From Phormidesmis priestleyi BC1401 (GTDB lineage: Bacteria; Cyanobacteriota; Cyanobacteriia; Leptolyngbyales; Leptolyngbyaceae), in NCBI RefSeq assembly GCF_001650195.1, contig NZ_LXYR01000001.1, forward strand, positions 196,358 through 260,357: a DNA stretch of 64,000 nt, written 5' to 3'. A program made the position numbers and the translations under genes. Of the stretch, positions 47,414 to 56,695 are shown piece by piece. The stretch's first letter is position 1, and every line of letters starts with the position of its first letter. Below the pieces are notes generated by a model. The model saw only the letters and a program-made list of their open reading frames with translations. It had not been told where the DNA came from and made no database searches.

Positions 47414-48466
47414 CTAAGTCTGTAATGTGACCTGAATGTTTAGAATTCCTGAACTGCCATCTTTGCCGTTGCTATCTTCGAGCGGCTGCTGTTGACGATC
47501 GGATGTTGCCCGCGCCAATAAGGTGTAATTTCCAGGCTGCTGAGGTTTCCAGAGATAGCGCCATAGCGTCCACTCATGGGGTGAATTGGGGCGGTTTTGG
47601 TTGGCTCGACTCCAGGAAATGCCGTTGTCAGTGCTGACCTCGATCGTCTGAATTGAGCTAGAGCGATCGAGGGCGACTCCTGCTAATAAAATGCCTTTTT
47701 GCCAACCCGACTCTCCATCTCGACTGACGTTAACTTGATGTTGACGATTCCACACCCGTGTGTCTTGCACCTGCCGCATCAGCGCATGAGTCGGAATTTC
47801 TGCCGTGTTTGACCAGCCCTGGTTCTCCCAAAATCCCGTTTTTGGTTTTGTGATTGCCTCAATCTCAACAATCCATTTGGGCTGTTTTTGCCCATAATGT
47901 CCGGGCACAATCAGCCGCATCGGATAGCCATGAGCAGCCGTCAGAGGCTCTTTGTTCATCTGATGGACGAGTCGCACATCGGCGCGCATAATGTCAGCTA
48001 CAGGCAAAGTGGTTTCATACCAATCAGCCCCCTTGAGGGCAAATTCCTGCACATCAGAGCGAACATTCGCCTGTCTCAGAAACGGCAGAAGCGGCGTTCC
48101 TGTCCACAGGGCATTGCCAATCAGATTGCCGCCTGCGGGGTTGCCGATGCACTCCATTGTCAGGTGAAAGTCTTCTTGCGGCGCTTGCAGAACATTCTCA
48201 AGTGTCAAAGTCAGAGGCTTTTCGACGGCTCCTTTGATCTTAAGTTGCCACTTATCTGCTTCGACTGTAGAAGGCAGCGCATAGGACTGGACATAAAATT
48301 CGTCTAGCGGCGTAATTAGATGATCCGGCAGCGGGGTTTCTGGATTTAGCAGACTCAAGAGAAAGAGCGGCTCGATCGTCCTGCTCTGACAGCCCCCAAT
48401 CAAGCTAACCGCAACCAATCCGCCAGAGGTCTGGAGGAGGTGTTTAAGAAGTTTTCGACGATTCAC
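47414..48466 (-). CDS. Molybdopterin oxidoreductase, sulfite oxidase-like lipoprotein
   Basis: 350 residues. The start carries a twin-Arg-like NRRKLLKHLL and a lipobox with Cys26 (LIGGC), suggesting folded export and lipid anchoring. The sulfite oxidase domain follows: DEFYVQSYALP, MECIGNP with the molybdenum-ligand Cys106, GADWYETTLP, AHGYPMRLIVPGHYG, then the C-terminal dimerisation domain (VSTDNGISWSRA, WRYLW). YedY/MsrP-type and sulfite oxidase-type enzymes reduce or oxidise S compounds; which applies is open. Start GTG 48466. Confidence 0.87.
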   Translation of the reverse strand: MNRRKLLKHLLQTSGGLVAVSLIGGCQSRTIEPLFLLSLLNPETPLPDHLITPLDEFYVQSYALPSTVEADKWQLKIKGAVEKPLTLTLENVLQAPQEDFHLTMECIGNPAGGNLIGNALWTGTPLLPFLRQANVRSDVQEFALKGADWYETTLPVADIMRADVRLVHQMNKEPLTAAHGYPMRLIVPGHYGQKQPKWIVEIEAITKPKTGFWENQGWSNTAEIPTHALMRQVQDTRVWNRQHQVNVSRDGESGWQKGILLAGVALDRSSSIQTIEVSTDNGISWSRANQNRPNSPHEWTLWRYLWKPQQPGNYTLLARATSDRQQQPLEDSNGKDGSSGILNIQVTLQT

Positions 48467-48641
48467 AAGTTAGAAAGGCGACACAGTGCTTTATTGATTG
48501 TCCAACATCCTGAGCAGAACTGGGTCGATCGCTGAACTGCCTGCAATCTGCTTGCTTTTGGAGGGTGGAATGCTAAATTTGTAAGGCGCATTTCCGGTTG
48601 GTCGCTTAAAATCCTGCACTTACACGTTTGCCCCTACTGCT

Positions 48642-50120
48642 ATGCACTCACCGCTTCCTGATGGCACCGTGATTCAAAACCGATATCGCATCGAGCGCGT
48701 GTTGGGGCACGGAGGGTTTGGCAGAACCTATCTGGCGATCGACACCAATCGCTTTAGTGAGCTGTGTGTGCTCAAAGAATTTGCGCCTCAGGATCAAAGC
48801 GCTGCCAATTTACGCAAGGCAGAAGACTTGTTTACACGCGAGGCAGGCGTACTCTATCAGCTTCGCCATCCTCAGATTCCTCGTTTTCGAGAAATGTTTC
48901 GGGTGCATTATCTCGATCGAGAACTCCTATTTCTCGCCCAAGACTATATTGAAGGCACCACCTACGAAGCCTTGATGGATGCGCGACAGGGGCAGGGCTT
49001 TAGCGAGGCAGAAATTTTGCAGCTTCTGCATCAGATTTTGCCTGTGTTGACCTACATTCACAGCGCCGGAATCGTGCATCGAGACATTGCGCCTGACAAT
49101 ATTATTTTACGATCGCCCGATCAAAAACCCGTCCTAATCGATTTTGGGGTGGTCAAAGCCCTCGCCAACAAACTCGCCCAACCCACCAATCACACGCTTG
49201 TCGGCAAACCAGGTTACGCTTCCCCTGAGCAACTTCAGGCAGGCACCGCAAATCCGAGTAGCGATTTGTATGCGCTGGCAGTCACTTGTGTCGTGCTGTT
49301 AACTGGACGAGACCCCAAATCGCTTTATGACCCAGTGGCACTGACGTGGATCTGGCAGCGCCATGTCACAGTGAACCCTGAGTTAGCGTTTGTTCTCAAT
49401 CGACTGTTGAGTTATAAACCGAGCGATCGCTACCCTTCGGCAGACGATGTTTTAGCAGTTCTTTCGCCCATCCAGATCCAACCTGCCCCCGTTGCTCAAC
49501 CTATGGCATCAGCGCCAACCTCGCTGACGCAGCAAAATACGCTGGCGTTGGTGGGGCGCAGACGGGCAACGACTGTGGTAAAGGCGAGGTCGTCAGGACA
49601 AGTTGCTTCTCGACAGGCTCAACGATCGCCGCTCAATGCCATTCTCTATTCCCCGGTCTGGATGGTCAAAGGAACGGCTTATTTGATCGGAGCTATCTTG
49701 AAAGGAGTCTTCGGAGTCGTCAAATTTACGGTGTTTGGAGTTTTTAAACTGGTCTATCGACTTGTGATTTTCGGGCTTGTGATTGGGCTAGTGACGTGGG
49801 CAGTGCCGCAAATTTTGGCGTTAGTTCCCAGCATTGCACCCGCTTTAAAACTCGCCCAAGGTTCAAAGCCTCAAAGTAATCAGTCTCAAAGCACGGATCT
49901 AGAAACTCGCTGTAAAGAATTGGGGCTTGACTACGCTGCTTTTGTACGATCGGTCAATGACCAGTTCTATATCAAATATCCCAATCAAAAGGGCAAGCTC
50001 TTGAGCAGTGACGACAAAGACCAAGCAATGCGAGATGAGTGGAATGCGATCGCTGACGAATTATTGAAGAAATCGGCAAAGGGAAGCGGTTCCGACGGAC
50101 TCTCACCTCGCGATCTATGA
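48642..50120 (+). CDS. Membrane-anchored Ser/Thr protein kinase
   Basis: 492 residues. The kinase domain (about 14-275) has GHGGFGRTYLA (Gly loop), Lys45 in CVLKEF, HRDIAPDN with catalytic Asp148, DFG at 167-169 and an APE-like SPEQ. HRDIAPDN in place of HRDIKPEN is seen in many cyanobacterial kinases. A basic linker and one or two hydrophobic segments (about 335-400) follow, then a short C-terminal domain, ELGLDYAAFVRSVNDQFYIKYP. Target unknown. ATG 48642. Confidence 0.9.
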   Translation: MHSPLPDGTVIQNRYRIERVLGHGGFGRTYLAIDTNRFSELCVLKEFAPQDQSAANLRKAEDLFTREAGVLYQLRHPQIPRFREMFRVHYLDRELLFLAQDYIEGTTYEALMDARQGQGFSEAEILQLLHQILPVLTYIHSAGIVHRDIAPDNIILRSPDQKPVLIDFGVVKALANKLAQPTNHTLVGKPGYASPEQLQAGTANPSSDLYALAVTCVVLLTGRDPKSLYDPVALTWIWQRHVTVNPELAFVLNRLLSYKPSDRYPSADDVLAVLSPIQIQPAPVAQPMASAPTSLTQQNTLALVGRRRATTVVKARSSGQVASRQAQRSPLNAILYSPVWMVKGTAYLIGAILKGVFGVVKFTVFGVFKLVYRLVIFGLVIGLVTWAVPQILALVPSIAPALKLAQGSKPQSNQSQSTDLETRCKELGLDYAAFVRSVNDQFYIKYPNQKGKLLSSDDKDQAMRDEWNAIADELLKKSAKGSGSDGLSPRDL

Positions 50121-50705
50121 AATGTCTTCAAAATCGTAAACTCGTCTAGTTAATCGTTCTGCTAATTCATATACCCAACAGACAAGTAATATTACCCTGC
50201 GTTAACTATTGAAAACGTACTGAGTGTAGCAACCTACAAACGATAACCCTAAAGGACGTTTTCTGAACAGTCTGTAACGTTTGATGTCTCGGTTCATTCA
50301 AAGCAAGAAACAGAGCCACTCGTAAGTTTTTCAATCTCTCGATTCGTTCCGCTGCTAGAGGGAGCAGAAGTCTATAGAATAGTACTCTTTTGCGCTATCG
50401 ATCGAGCAAAGACATTGACTCCGCTAAAGTCAAGCTTTACAGAATCTTCAGCACGCAGTTCCGGTTAGATGAGATCGTGGAGAGCCTGCCCAGTTTCTGC
50501 ATCGGTTGCAACTTCACCAGTTATTTGATGAATTCTATAGGTCATAGTCATACCGCTCTTACTTTAGAACAGAAGCTGATCAGTTGATGGAGCTTCAGAG
50601 GTTAAACAGTAAAAAGACTCGTTACATTAGAACTCAAAATTAAACAAAGTTCCCGAAAAATTTACCTTTAGGTAGCTATATTGATTTTACGGTCTTTTAT
50701 TTTTA
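50121..50705. other. Intergenic region, no gene seen
   Basis: 585 bp, AT-rich, between two same-strand genes. A 65-codon frame at 50390-50587 lacks a ribosome site and family features. No strong hairpin, tRNA or repeat. It probably holds the promoter of the 50706 gene; a small RNA cannot be excluded. Confidence 0.45.
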
Positions 50706-51539
50706 ATGTTAGATCCAGCAGTGCAGTCTTTAAAAGGTTCGATCGTCAGGCTGGGTAGCGTAGATTTGCAAGTGGCTTATTCACCGGGGCAAGCTCCTGC
50801 GATCTTGCTGGTACATGGGGGCTTAGGCAATCGCTTTAACTGGCAAAACCAGTGGGAATTTTTGCAGTCGCGCGATCGGGCTGTTCTCGCTTACGATCTG
50901 GCGGGGCATGGCGAGTCTGGGCGCTATCGTCGCTATTCGGTGGGCAGACATCGCCGCGATTTGACTCGGCTCTTGCATCACTTCAGTCTTGAGCAGCCGA
51001 TTTTGTGCTGTCACAGCTATGGCGTAACGATTGGACTAGAGTGGGCAGCGCGTCACCCAACCACAGCGATGATCGCGATCGCAGGCGGCACTCACAATCT
51101 CACGCCCTGGTGGGAAGTTCCGCTGATGAAGTTTTTTGCGGCGGGCGGATACCAGATTTATCACTCATCTCCGATTCAGCAGTTGATACAGCGAAGTCCT
51201 TCAGAAAACTCAAATCCCTCGTCTGATTTGCCGTCACACGCACACCCCTATGAAGCGATCGAGTCGTTTTGGGGCTATGACGGTCGAAGACACGCGCTGA
51301 CTTGTCCGACGGTGGTGATTACAGGAGGACGCGACCCCGTGTTTCCGCCAATGATGGGCGACCAACTCGCCGCTCACCTATCGAGCAGCGTTCATTTGAC
51401 GGTGCCCGCTTCGGGTCACTCGGTTATGGTTGAAGCGCCCAACCTCGTCAATCAGGCACTTTGGCAACTGCTGCACCGGGGCGAACTCGTTGAAAGTTGG
51501 GTCGATTTGGTGAGCAACGGCTGGGTGACCGATCGCTAG
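50706..51539 (+). CDS. Alpha/beta hydrolase
   Basis: 277 residues with ILLVHGGLGNRFNW (oxyanion hole), VLAYDLAGHGESG, the nucleophile elbow CHSYGVTIG, an Asp in VITGGRDPVFPP and the His in GHSVMVEAP. A standard small cytoplasmic alpha/beta hydrolase; the substrate is unknown. ATG 50706. It converges with pepP, 35 bp away, with no obvious terminator. Confidence 0.85.
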   Translation: MLDPAVQSLKGSIVRLGSVDLQVAYSPGQAPAILLVHGGLGNRFNWQNQWEFLQSRDRAVLAYDLAGHGESGRYRRYSVGRHRRDLTRLLHHFSLEQPILCCHSYGVTIGLEWAARHPTTAMIAIAGGTHNLTPWWEVPLMKFFAAGGYQIYHSSPIQQLIQRSPSENSNPSSDLPSHAHPYEAIESFWGYDGRRHALTCPTVVITGGRDPVFPPMMGDQLAAHLSSSVHLTVPASGHSVMVEAPNLVNQALWQLLHRGELVESWVDLVSNGWVTDR

Positions 51540-51574
51540 TTTCTCCCAGCCGCTCTACTATCCGTGCAGAGAGA

Positions 51575-52885
51575 TTAGGGTCGCTCCATTGCTTCGATCG
51601 CTTTGGGCACCGCAGCCGTCAACACTTCATTTCCGGTGTCGGTCACTAGCACATCATCCTCAATGCGGATGCCGATGCCACGCCAGCGATCGGGCACTTC
51701 TGGCTGTCCTTCAAATGGCTTAAAGTCCGGTCGAATATAGATTCCCGGTTCGACTGTTACGACTTGCCCCGACTGGAACGACTGCCAGGTTTCGCCAATC
51801 TGTCGCACCCCAACATCGTGGACATCTAGCCCCAACCAGTGACCCGTGCCGTGCATAAAAAAGGGCTTATATTTTTCTTCTTTGATGATTTCTTCGAGGT
51901 CTCCTTGCAGCAATCCCAGCCCCATTAGCCCTTCGACGATCGTCCGCACGGCGGCATCGTGAAATAGATTCCAGGGATTGCCGGGTTGCACCTGCTCGAT
52001 CGCCTTCAACTGCGCCGTTAAAACTAATTTATACAGAATGCGCTGCTCGTCGGTGAATTTGCTGCCCACGGGATACGTCCGCGTGATGTCGGAGTTGTAA
52101 TAGTCGTAAGAGCAACCTGCATCGACTAACAGAATTTCTCCATCTTGCATTTGGCGACGGTTTTCGGTGTAGTGCAGAATGCAGGCGTTTGCGCCCGATG
52201 CCACGATCGAGGGATATGCCGCTCCTAACCCGCCTCTGAGCAGAAACAGACGCTCCATCTCCGCCTGAATTTCATACTCATAGCAGCCTGGTTTTCGCAT
52301 CTCTAACGCCAGGTTATGCGCCTCTGCCGCGATCGCAACCGCTTTTCGCATCCGCTCTAGCTCACCCGCGCTTTTCACCTGCCGCAAAGGATGCAAAATC
52401 GGTCCCGGATCTTCAATGGCGATCGGTCCTGTGCCTTTCTTCTCGTAGGTGGACATCAACCGCTGCCAGAGATTGAGAACTGTGTTGTTGAAGCCTCGAT
52501 CGCGCCCCAAATGGTAATAGATGCGATCGGCTTTCTCGACATATTGCGTTAACTTCTCGTCGAGTTCGGCGATCGGGTAGGCTTCATCTGCCCCATATTT
52601 TTCTTTGGCAGCGTCTACTCCAATGCGATAGCCTGACCAGGTTTCTTTATCGGCATCTTTGGGTCGGACAAACAGCACAAACTTGTGGGTTTCATGGTGA
52701 GGCGCAAACACCGCAACCGCATCCGGTTCATCAAAGCCTGTCAGGTAGAAAAAATTGCTGTCTTGCCGAAAGTTATATGCCACATCGTTGTGCATTACAG
52801 CGGTCGGCGCACTGCGAAGAATGGCGGTGCCTGACCCAATTTTGGTCATAAACTGTTCGCGACGCTGACGATAATCTGACTGCAT
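51575..52885 (-). CDS. pepP: Xaa-Pro aminopeptidase
   Basis: 436 residues, the length of PepP. An N-terminal creatinase-like domain (DYRQRREQFMTKIGSGTAIL, FRQDSNFFYLTGFDEPDAV) precedes the pita-bread peptidase domain, with metal ligands in LLVDAGCSYDYYNSDITRT (two Asp), HGTGHWLGLDVHD (His), TVEPGIY (Glu) and IRIEDDVLV (Glu). It removes N-terminal residues preceding proline. ATG 52885. A mobile-looking element lies directly upstream. Confidence 0.93.
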   Translation of the reverse strand: MQSDYRQRREQFMTKIGSGTAILRSAPTAVMHNDVAYNFRQDSNFFYLTGFDEPDAVAVFAPHHETHKFVLFVRPKDADKETWSGYRIGVDAAKEKYGADEAYPIAELDEKLTQYVEKADRIYYHLGRDRGFNNTVLNLWQRLMSTYEKKGTGPIAIEDPGPILHPLRQVKSAGELERMRKAVAIAAEAHNLALEMRKPGCYEYEIQAEMERLFLLRGGLGAAYPSIVASGANACILHYTENRRQMQDGEILLVDAGCSYDYYNSDITRTYPVGSKFTDEQRILYKLVLTAQLKAIEQVQPGNPWNLFHDAAVRTIVEGLMGLGLLQGDLEEIIKEEKYKPFFMHGTGHWLGLDVHDVGVRQIGETWQSFQSGQVVTVEPGIYIRPDFKPFEGQPEVPDRWRGIGIRIEDDVLVTDTGNEVLTAAVPKAIEAMERP

Positions 52886-52912
52886 AAGGAAAATTGAAGA
52901 GTGAAGGACAAA

Positions 52913-53066
52913 ATGCGATGTGCCACTGATTTCCCCTCCTCACGCAGTGGGGCGAAGCCTCCCAACCCTTCTCTCCAACGAGAAGAGCTTTCAGCCCGTT
53001 CCGGTTCCCTCTCCCACTGGGAGAGGGCTGTCTTTGCGGGTGTTTCAGGAAAGTCGCACATCGCAT
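52913..53066. mobile_element. 154-bp MITE-like element with 15-bp terminal repeats
   Basis: The ends are inverted repeats, ATGCGATGTGC(C/G)ACT (52913-52927 and 53052-53066, one mismatch). Inside lies a hairpin-rich body like that at 39296-39377: CCCAACCCTTCTC..GAGAAG and CCCTCTCCC..GGGAGAGGG. The flanks GAAGGACAAA (left) and GAAGGGCAAA (right) are a near direct repeat and may reflect the insertion. No transposase. It sits between pepP and the metallo-beta-lactamase-fold gene. Confidence 0.65.
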
Positions 53067-53103
53067 AACGAAGGGCAAAAGGAGTTTCCACCCTTCACCC
53101 TCT

Positions 53104-53871
53104 TTAGAATTTGTAACTCAAAACTTGAATCGCCATCCCATTTTTGGGCAAATCTGCTTTTTGAATTGAGATGGAGTCTCCGCCTTTTCGCACCGCAACC
53201 CCGCTCATCAGCTTGAGGAAGGCATCGAGACCCACCAGATCACACTGATCTTTAGCCGCCTGGGTGCGATATTGCGTTGGAATCACCAGTTTAGGATTCA
53301 GCACGTTAATCGCTTGTTTGGCTTCTTCAGGCGTGTAGGCTTTCGGTCCGCCGCCCACTGGGACAAACAACACGTCTGGGCTTCCTAGCAGAATTTTTTG
53401 CTCAAGCGAAATAGGTGCGGCAGCTCCACCCAAGTGAAGAACGGTTACCCCTCCCTGAGTCCAGCGCCAAGCCACGTTGCTGCCAAACTGCTTGCCCCCG
53501 ACCCGATCGTGGTCAGCGCTGATTCCCTGAATCTTGATTCCGTTGACATTATAGGCTCCTGCTTCATACAGCAAGCGAGGATTTCCGGGCACTAGCTCGA
53601 TCGCGCCTTCATCCAAAAGCTGACTGCTGATCAGCACCAAATCAGCATTGACTTTTGGCGCACGATATCCGGCTGTGCAACCCAGACTCCGAAATGGATT
53701 GACGAGAATTTTCTGCCCGCTTCCGGTAAACAAAAAGCAAGTGTGTCCTAGATATTGCACCGAGAGTGAGCCAGTCTGCGCTTGAGCAGAGTCAAACCCG
53801 GAGATCACACTTGTCCCAACTGCGGTGAGCAAGCTGGCTCCGGCAAATTGCACAAACTGTCTTCGTTTCAT
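53104..53871 (-). CDS. Exported metallo-beta-lactamase-fold protein without the HxHxDH motif
   Basis: 255 residues. MKRRQFVQFAGASLLTAV is a twin-arginine signal; the mature part starts near AQTG. The fold is that of UlaG-type metal hydrolases (VQYLGHTCFLF, ILVNPFRSLGC, ISADHDRVGG, VLHLGGAAAP, VPVGGGPKAYTPEEA, VIPTQYRT). Where hydrolases carry HxHxDH there is ISSQLLDEG (residues 81-89), so the usual zinc site cannot form. It is thus probably non-catalytic or metal-altered. Related cyanobacterial proteins that I recall share this replacement. Confidence 0.8.
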   Translation of the reverse strand: MKRRQFVQFAGASLLTAVGTSVISGFDSAQAQTGSLSVQYLGHTCFLFTGSGQKILVNPFRSLGCTAGYRAPKVNADLVLISSQLLDEGAIELVPGNPRLLYEAGAYNVNGIKIQGISADHDRVGGKQFGSNVAWRWTQGGVTVLHLGGAAAPISLEQKILLGSPDVLFVPVGGGPKAYTPEEAKQAINVLNPKLVIPTQYRTQAAKDQCDLVGLDAFLKLMSGVAVRKGGDSISIQKADLPKNGMAIQVLSYKF

Positions 53872-53927
53872 AAAGCCTCACAACGATGGTTAGAGATTAG
53901 AGATCAGCAAGAATTGGGCAAGCCCTC

Positions 53928-54527
53928 TCATTTCTGACCCCTAATTTCCTGCAAAAAGTTCCTCAGTAGCTGCTTCCCCGATGCCGTGAGCACACTTTCT
54001 GGATGAAACTGCACCCCCTGAATGTGAGGATACTGCCGATGACGCACGCCCATAATGGTCTGATCATCTACCCAAGCTGTGATCTCTAAGACTTCTGGGC
54101 AAGACTGCCGCTCGATTACCAGACTATGATACCGAGTTGCGGTCATCGGGTTATCGAGTCCGTTAAAAACGCCTGCATTGGTGTGATGCACTTCAGAGGT
54201 TTTGCCGTGCATTAACAGTGGGGCAGCGACGATCGTGCCTCCAAACACCTGCCCGATGCTTTGATGCCCCAGACACACGCCTAAAATTGGCATCGCCGAA
54301 CCCAGTTGCCGAATCAAGTCGAGCGAGATACCTGCGTCGTCGGGTCGTCCCGGTCCAGGTGAAATGACGACTCCTGCTGGGTTAAGTTGGCGCACTTGGT
54401 CGATCGTGATTTGGTCGTTTCGATAAACTTGAATGTCTGCTGCTATAGGAAACTCAGCCCCTAATTCACCTAAATATTGCACTAGATTATAGGTAAAGCT
54501 GTCGTAGTTGTCGATGACGAGAATCAT
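53928..54527 (-). CDS. Glutamine amidotransferase, anthranilate/aminodeoxychorismate synthase component II
   Basis: 199 residues, a class I glutaminase: VIDNYDSFTYNLVQYLGELG, ISPGPGRPDDAG, nucleophile Cys85 in GVCLGHQ, and His/Glu in QFHPESVLT. It supplies ammonia for anthranilate (TrpG) or 4-amino-4-deoxychorismate (PabA); one protein often serves both, so no symbol is given. It ends a cluster of DUF3285, ybeY and dgkA, 61 nt behind dgkA. ATG 54527. Confidence 0.93.
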   Translation of the reverse strand: MILVIDNYDSFTYNLVQYLGELGAEFPIAADIQVYRNDQITIDQVRQLNPAGVVISPGPGRPDDAGISLDLIRQLGSAMPILGVCLGHQSIGQVFGGTIVAAPLLMHGKTSEVHHTNAGVFNGLDNPMTATRYHSLVIERQSCPEVLEITAWVDDQTIMGVRHRQYPHIQGVQFHPESVLTASGKQLLRNFLQEIRGQK

Positions 54528-54588
54528 TTGAAAGCATAAGGGACGAAACTTATTTCATCCTCTCACACTCTTTGAGTTGCCTCAGCAG

Positions 54589-55050
54589 TCACGAATGAAA
54601 CGCTTGGATGAAGAGAAAGAGCTTAGGCAACAGCAGAAATCCAGCGACTAATAGAGCCGCGATCGACGACACCAAAACCGCTGCTGCCGCGCAATCTTTA
54701 GCGATTTTAGCGAGTTCGTGATAAGACTGCTTGACCGTCAAATCGACCACGGACTCGATCGCGGTATTGAGTAATTCCATCGCTAACACTGCCCCGATCG
54801 TTAACCCAATCACTGCCAGTTCAACCACGCTGAGACGCAAAAAAACGCCCAGGCTGATTGCTAGAGCGCCCACAAAGACATGAATTCTAAAATTGCGCTG
54901 CGTTTGAAAGGCGTAGCTGAGTCCCATCCAGGCATATTTGAAGCTCGTCCACAGCGTTGGAGCCACTTGCCACGCCAAATCACGAGTAGGCTTGAGAGGC
55001 ACCACTTTAGCTGGGCGCTTTGGGGGTTGGCTAGGAAGTTCTTGGGACAT
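54589..55050 (-). CDS. dgkA: Diacylglycerol/undecaprenol kinase
   Basis: About 153 residues from ATG 55050 (the frame is open to 55086). The domain has an N-terminal tail, then FKYAWMGLSYAFQTQRNFRIH, two membrane segments, the catalytic signature MELLNTAIESVVDLTV and a last helix (VLVSSIAALLVAGFLLLP). This is the prokaryotic DgkA family: in many bacteria it phosphorylates undecaprenol for cell wall synthesis, in others diacylglycerol. It follows ybeY by 135 bp on the same strand. Confidence 0.92.
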   Translation of the reverse strand: MSQELPSQPPKRPAKVVPLKPTRDLAWQVAPTLWTSFKYAWMGLSYAFQTQRNFRIHVFVGALAISLGVFLRLSVVELAVIGLTIGAVLAMELLNTAIESVVDLTVKQSYHELAKIAKDCAAAAVLVSSIAALLVAGFLLLPKLFLFIQAFHS

Positions 55051-55185
55051 AGTTAGCGGGGGAACAGAATAGGCGATCAGCCGCAAAATTAGCGCGATGG
55101 ACTCAGCAGAAGGCGGTTTATTGCTTCATTTTGCGACAAGTCAGCTTAGAAAACTGTATTACAAGACTTGTTCAAAAATATTAAA

Positions 55186-55707
55186 TTAATAAGAAGAGAT
55201 CGGCACGGCTAACCCGATCGCGACAAGCAAAACCTGCTGCTGATTCAACATTCGGGTCAAGCTCTCGTCGTCGGGATGATCCCACCCTAAAAGATGCAGA
55301 AGCCCATGTGCTGACAGCCAAGCAAGCTCGGTTTGCAGCGGGTGCCCTTGCTGCTGTGCCTGTCGGGTGGCGGTGTCGATCGAGATCACGATATCTCCCA
55401 GATACAGCGCTTCAAGCTCATCGACGGGCTGAGGAGAGTCTACTTCGAGTGCCGCAAACGCCAGCACGTCGGTCGGCTGATCTTGATGGCGATAGTGGTG
55501 ATTGAGGGTTTGAATCTCCCGATCGTCGGTCAGCCGCAAACTTAATTCATAGGCTTCATGAAGATGCAGAGGTAAACCGTCTTCGACATCGATCGGGTTG
55601 AGAAGCTTTAGCCAATGACGAAACCAAATCTCCCAAGTTTCCACCGAAACGAGAGTCTGAGCGCGATCGGCTAAAAAACACTCTTGGACGCTGACTTCAA
55701 CCTGCAT
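55186..55707 (-). CDS. ybeY: Endoribonuclease YbeY
   Basis: 173 residues. The metal-binding signature HGLLHLLGWDH gives His134, His138 and His144; RHQDQPTDVLAFA and YLGDIVISIDTA are also standard. YbeY processes 16S rRNA ends and takes part in ribosome quality control. ATG 55707 is preceded by AGGAG. It lies 8 nt after the DUF3285 stop, in the DUF3285-ybeY-dgkA-pabA/trpG order known in cyanobacteria. Confidence 0.95.
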   Translation of the reverse strand: MQVEVSVQECFLADRAQTLVSVETWEIWFRHWLKLLNPIDVEDGLPLHLHEAYELSLRLTDDREIQTLNHHYRHQDQPTDVLAFAALEVDSPQPVDELEALYLGDIVISIDTATRQAQQQGHPLQTELAWLSAHGLLHLLGWDHPDDESLTRMLNQQQVLLVAIGLAVPISSY

Positions 55708-55715
55708 GGAGTCTC

Positions 55716-55910
55716 CTAACGAGTGATGTAAGCAAGCCCGACCAAGGCAGTCAGAAGCCCGATCGTGGTCAAAGCAAAGTGGTAGATTGAGGTGCCGCGT
55801 TTGCGTACCATGTTTCGCATCGCCAGCTTGACATAGCTTGGCTTCTTCTCTTTAGAGTCAGAGACTGGAGACTCAGCCGGAATTTCGGAGATCGGAGAGG
55901 GATTGCTCAT
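55716..55910 (-). CDS. DUF3285 small membrane protein
   Basis: 64 residues. A polar, acidic N-terminus (1-24) precedes the conserved KPSYVKLAMRNMVRKRG and one membrane helix (about 43-62, FALTTIGLLTALVGLAYI). The DUF3285 family is found in cyanobacteria upstream of ybeY. Role unknown; the basic segment beside the helix suggests a peripheral membrane or ribosome contact, which is a guess. ATG 55910. Confidence 0.9.
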   Translation of the reverse strand: MSNPSPISEIPAESPVSDSKEKKPSYVKLAMRNMVRKRGTSIYHFALTTIGLLTALVGLAYITR

Positions 55911-56040
55911 AAAATTTGAAGTGTTACAGCTTACAAAACGATTAAGATTGCCAATACCCTAAAGGGATGGTCACTCATCAATGTAACAATTTGCGGACAC
56001 TCTGCTCCTTCGGTTCATTGTTCTTTTGCACAGTTTTCTC

Positions 56041-56538
56041 ATGTCTCGTCTTGCCAGCACCATTGAAGCGATTCTCTATCTAAAGGCGCAACCGTTGTCG
56101 ATCGCTGAGATTGCCGAGGCGGCGGCGTGCGATCGTGACTCTGCCGAAGAAGGACTTTTAGAGTTAATGGCAGACTATGCTCACCGAGATAGCGCGTTAG
56201 AAATTGTAGAAACGCCCAACGGTCATGGCTTACAGCTACGAGAAGCCTTTCAACATCTCGTGCAAATTATGGTTCCGGCAGATTTGGGGATCGGTGAGTT
56301 GCGAACTCTAGCGGCGGTTGCGATTAAAGGTCCAATCGCCCAAACCGATCTGGTAGACCTGCGAGGATCGGGTGCCTATCAGCACGTCCAGGAGCTAGTT
56401 TTGCAGGGATTTGTTCGCAAACGACGGCAGTCAGACGGGCGATCGTATTGGATTCAGGTCACAGATAAATTTCATCAATATTTTCAACTCAATCAGTTGC
56501 CTCAGAGCTTCGAGAAGCTAAAAAACAAGCAGGAATGA
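56041..56538 (+). CDS. scpB: Segregation and condensation protein ScpB
   Basis: 165 residues from ATG 56041. Two winged-helix domains: the first with STIEAILYLKAQPLSIAEIAE and the second with ELRTLAAVAIKGPIAQTDLVDLRGSG and RKRRQSDGRSYWIQVTDKF. ScpB dimers bind ScpA and SMC to condense and separate chromosomes. A TTG at 56026 is in frame but unlikely. scpA and smc are elsewhere. Confidence 0.92.
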   Translation: MSRLASTIEAILYLKAQPLSIAEIAEAAACDRDSAEEGLLELMADYAHRDSALEIVETPNGHGLQLREAFQHLVQIMVPADLGIGELRTLAAVAIKGPIAQTDLVDLRGSGAYQHVQELVLQGFVRKRRQSDGRSYWIQVTDKFHQYFQLNQLPQSFEKLKNKQE

Positions 56539-56695
56539 CCATACGGCTGAATTGAGAATCGCTGTGACGTGAATCGAAGTTTCCCGATTATGTTCTGAAA
56601 ATCCCAGCGAATCGAATCAGACGGATAATTATAGAGGACGGTGAGAACCATCATTTTTTGGCGATCGCAACTCGGAGACACCACACATCTCTACT

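Noticed and set aside
50390-50587. 65-codon plus-strand frame in the long intergenic region
   Set aside because: No ribosome site, no recognisable motif, and atypical composition; probably chance.
50121-50705. Possible small RNA gene in the 585-bp gap
   Set aside because: No stable hairpin with T run, no conserved small-RNA motif such as that of Yfr1, and no promoter clear enough to support one.
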